Source of the DNA: Opisthorchis felineus | Taxonomy: Eukaryota > Platyhelminthes > Trematoda > Opisthorchiida > Opisthorchiidae | Direction: 5' to 3' | DNA length: 64,000 bases | Assembly (NCBI GenBank): GCA_004794785.1 | Contig: SJOL01004471.1 | Span: forward strand, 221,632 to 285,631 | Shown: piece after piece, positions 62,606 to 64,000 of the stretch | Layout: every line of letters begins with the position of its first letter | Numbering within the stretch: the first letter of the stretch is position 1 | Notes under the pieces: model-generated | Database searches by the model: none | What the model was told of the DNA's origin: nothing | The model's input: only the letters and a program-made list of their open reading frames with translations | Program-made: the position numbers and the translations under genes

Positions 62606-62646
62606 GTAGATGCGGTGGAACTATTCAAAACTTCAATCCACCTAAC

Positions 62647-62677
62647 GGTAATAAACAATTCTAACAATTCTAACAAT
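62647..62677. repeat. Short 9-bp tandem repeat (caattctaa)
   Basis: Three tandem copies of aacaattct make a short Asn-Asn-Ser run in one plus-strand frame. Confidence 0.8.
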
Positions 62678-62781
62678 TCCCGACGTTCTTCTTGGGAGAA
62701 TCAAGAGCCGTGTGCCAATGAAGAGTAAATGACTACTTCAGTAGGAGTAAACCAGCACCAGTAGCCAATCAAAAGACTCAC

Positions 62782-63151
62782 TTATGCTTCCGATGTATGT
62801 GGATTCTTTAATTTTTTTTCTTCTCGTCAACAGTGAGCATATGAAATTGTAAACTTCCCCTTGGATCAAGCCAGGAATTTCGACAACCAGCTCCATGGTT
62901 CCAGGCGGAACAGTCAAAGAATGGTGCTTGTCTACGGAGTTTTTCACAAACCCGAGTTTTTTAGCTTCCAATTTCAATTCCTGTTGTGCGTCATTGGTAT
63001 GCAACTGAGTGTGCTGCTCTGTGAGTTTGCACACACCCGTAGTGCCCGACAAAGAAATGGTGAGTTCATCCTTGGAGGCTTCTGAAGAAGCTAACAAAAT
63101 CACTGCCATCAGGGCCAGTAGTTCCGGAAAACGTGGTACGTTTGGCATCAT
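62782..63151 (-). CDS. Presumed first coding exon: signal peptide plus FN3-like domain
   Basis: The frame opens at ATGATG (63151-63146), preceded by an in-frame TGA, and ends at donor GTGAGT (phase 1). Residues 1-25 look like a signal peptide: a short basic start (MMPNVPRFPE), a hydrophobic core LLALMAVILLASS and an SEA cleavage site. The rest is FN3-like: DELTISLSGTTGVC, later LTVPPGTMELVVEIPGLIQG and EVYNFICSLLTRR, matching the E-F turn and F-strand Tyr. An acceptor (gatttttatttcag, exon start 63226) lies upstream and would make a non-coding 5' stretch. Alternatively an acceptor inside the signal-peptide region (ttagcttcttcag, exon start 63081) would give an internal 300-nt FN3 exon of phase 1 to 1. 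I favour the gene-start reading but the two cannot be separated by eye. Confidence 0.6.
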
Positions 63152-63404
63152 TTTTCACTTGGATGCGAAAATTGTCTCTGAAACCTAGATGAAAGGTTTT
63201 CTTCCCACGAGGAGTTGTCGATCCAACTGAAATAAAAATCGTATTAAGCATGAGAGAACAAAGAAGTAAACGTGATTTTGTACTGTGCGCAGCTTGCATT
63301 ACATTTGGTCCACAACAGTCAGTGAGGCTGCACGAAAACAAAGTAAACTTTCGTAACCGCGTCAAGGTCAACAAAGCAATCCATAGAAAATAGTTCTCAC
63401 GGAA

Positions 63405-63790
63405 ACATGGATTGATACACAGGATCCAGGCTTTCGCCCAAGCTACCTCGGTCAGGTATATTCTTGTCGTTCAGCGGCGGCCGTCCACTTGAAAGGCACA
63501 AGCCAAAAAAGGGTGTAGCACCGTTCTTAAATTATCACCGAGGGGCAATAAGCTTGCCAGCGAGATGACTCAATAAAACCGTCTCGCGGATTCACGGATT
63601 CACGGATTGATGATACACACAATCGAGGCCTTTGCCCAAGTTTCCCGGGTCGGTTTCGTTCCTGTCGTTCAGCGGCTGTCGTACACCTGAAAGGGTGCAG
63701 CAATGCTCTTTAAGTACTTAGCGTGGAGCAGTATGTTTGCCAGCACGAGGACTCGCATAATAAAGTGTCCAACAGTGCTTTGAACTGGGT
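63405..63790. repeat. Diverged tandem duplication (about 190-bp unit)
   Basis: Unit 1 starts at ggattgatacacaggatccagg and unit 2 at ggattgatgatacacacaatcgagg. They share the gcccaag, cgttcagcgg, tgaaagg and tgccagc blocks in order. Between them is a short triplet of cggattca (63587-63608). It forms the 3' untranslated part of the retroelement on the minus strand. Confidence 0.65.
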
Positions 63791-64000
63791 GCTAGAAGGA
63801 TCGTGGACAACCGTCCGAGGAAGGTTATTCCACGCAGCTACTGCACGAAAGGATAAAATTTTTGCCTGATAAAAGTGATCGCTCTAAGCTTGAAAATCTT
63901 CCTACCATGTCCCTGCCGTGTGTTTACTGGCTCTTCGGTGAAAAAGCCGTTGGACAAACCTTGTTCAAACAGGGTATATGTAAGAATTCGGTTCCCTCGG
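63610..64000 (-). mobile_element. 3' end of a CR1/Jockey-like non-LTR retrotransposon
   Basis: On the minus strand, one frame reads [20 protein letters not shown] followed by STQFKALLDTLL. This is the F-x-R-(x)-V-x-x-W-N-x-L-P-x-x-V-V-x-x-x-S-x-x-x-F-K-x-x-L-D signature at the very C-terminus of many CR1/Jockey-group reverse transcriptases. Upstream, an adjacent frame carries [11 protein letters not shown] and other matching pieces, so a frameshift separates them. A stop follows after CSTLST. The element continues beyond the right edge. It lies upstream of the FN3 gene's first exon. Confidence 0.7.

Overview
This window looks like eukaryotic nuclear DNA from a flatworm, most likely a digenean trematode (fluke). 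It has moderate-to-low GC and no dense bacterial-type genes. Short exons (about 100-300 bp) with clear GT...AG borders are separated by introns of 1-8 kb, and these introns carry decayed non-LTR, Penelope-like, tRNA-SINE-like and fold-back repeats plus long microsatellites. The species cannot be fixed from sequence alone, and every gene call is an exon-level inference made without transcripts or searches.

The main feature is one very large minus-strand gene, or a tight run of similar genes, reading from about 63.2 kb leftwards and off the left edge. Its probable first coding exon (62782-63151) encodes a signal peptide followed by a fibronectin type III (FN3)-like domain. Candidate exons follow at 55.7, 54.8, 51.6 and 44.3 kb. 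Then come two copies of a three-exon cassette with six conserved cysteines: 43649/41544/37028 and 29685/26554/22597. Next is a run of FN3 domains: 20062, 12182+10657, 6866, 5346(+3922) and 3332. Most FN3 exons are phase 1-1 and a multiple of three long, as expected for domain shuffling and tandem duplication. Where tested, the intron phases chain correctly: 37028 to 36833 ends in phase 1, 32063 to 31907 runs phase 1 to 2, 29685 starts in phase 2. The predicted product is a secreted or type I membrane multi-domain protein. Its C-terminus lies outside the window.

Other coding content: a 170-codon hydrophobic minus-strand reading frame at 59776-60288 resembles TM3 to ICL3 of a rhodopsin-like receptor, and sits inside the presumed first intron of the FN3 gene. 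Several plus-strand open stretches (27.8, 36.4, 45.6, 57.2 and 62.5 kb) have plausible splice borders. They may be exons of an antisense, interleaved gene; this is weakly supported.

Repeats: an RTE-type retrotransposon tail (24.6-24.96 kb), a Penelope-like RT remnant (52.8-53.3 kb), a CR1/Jockey-like 3' end with a tandem duplication (63.4-64.0 kb), tRNA-derived SINE-like units (25.4 and 51.0 kb), a dispersed fold-back family (33.97-34.29, 47.02-47.23 kb and fragments), a roughly 250-bp GATA array beside an exon, (TA)n and (CA)n arrays, and a perfect 21-bp-arm palindrome at 29196-29239. Long stretches between these hold nothing I can identify.
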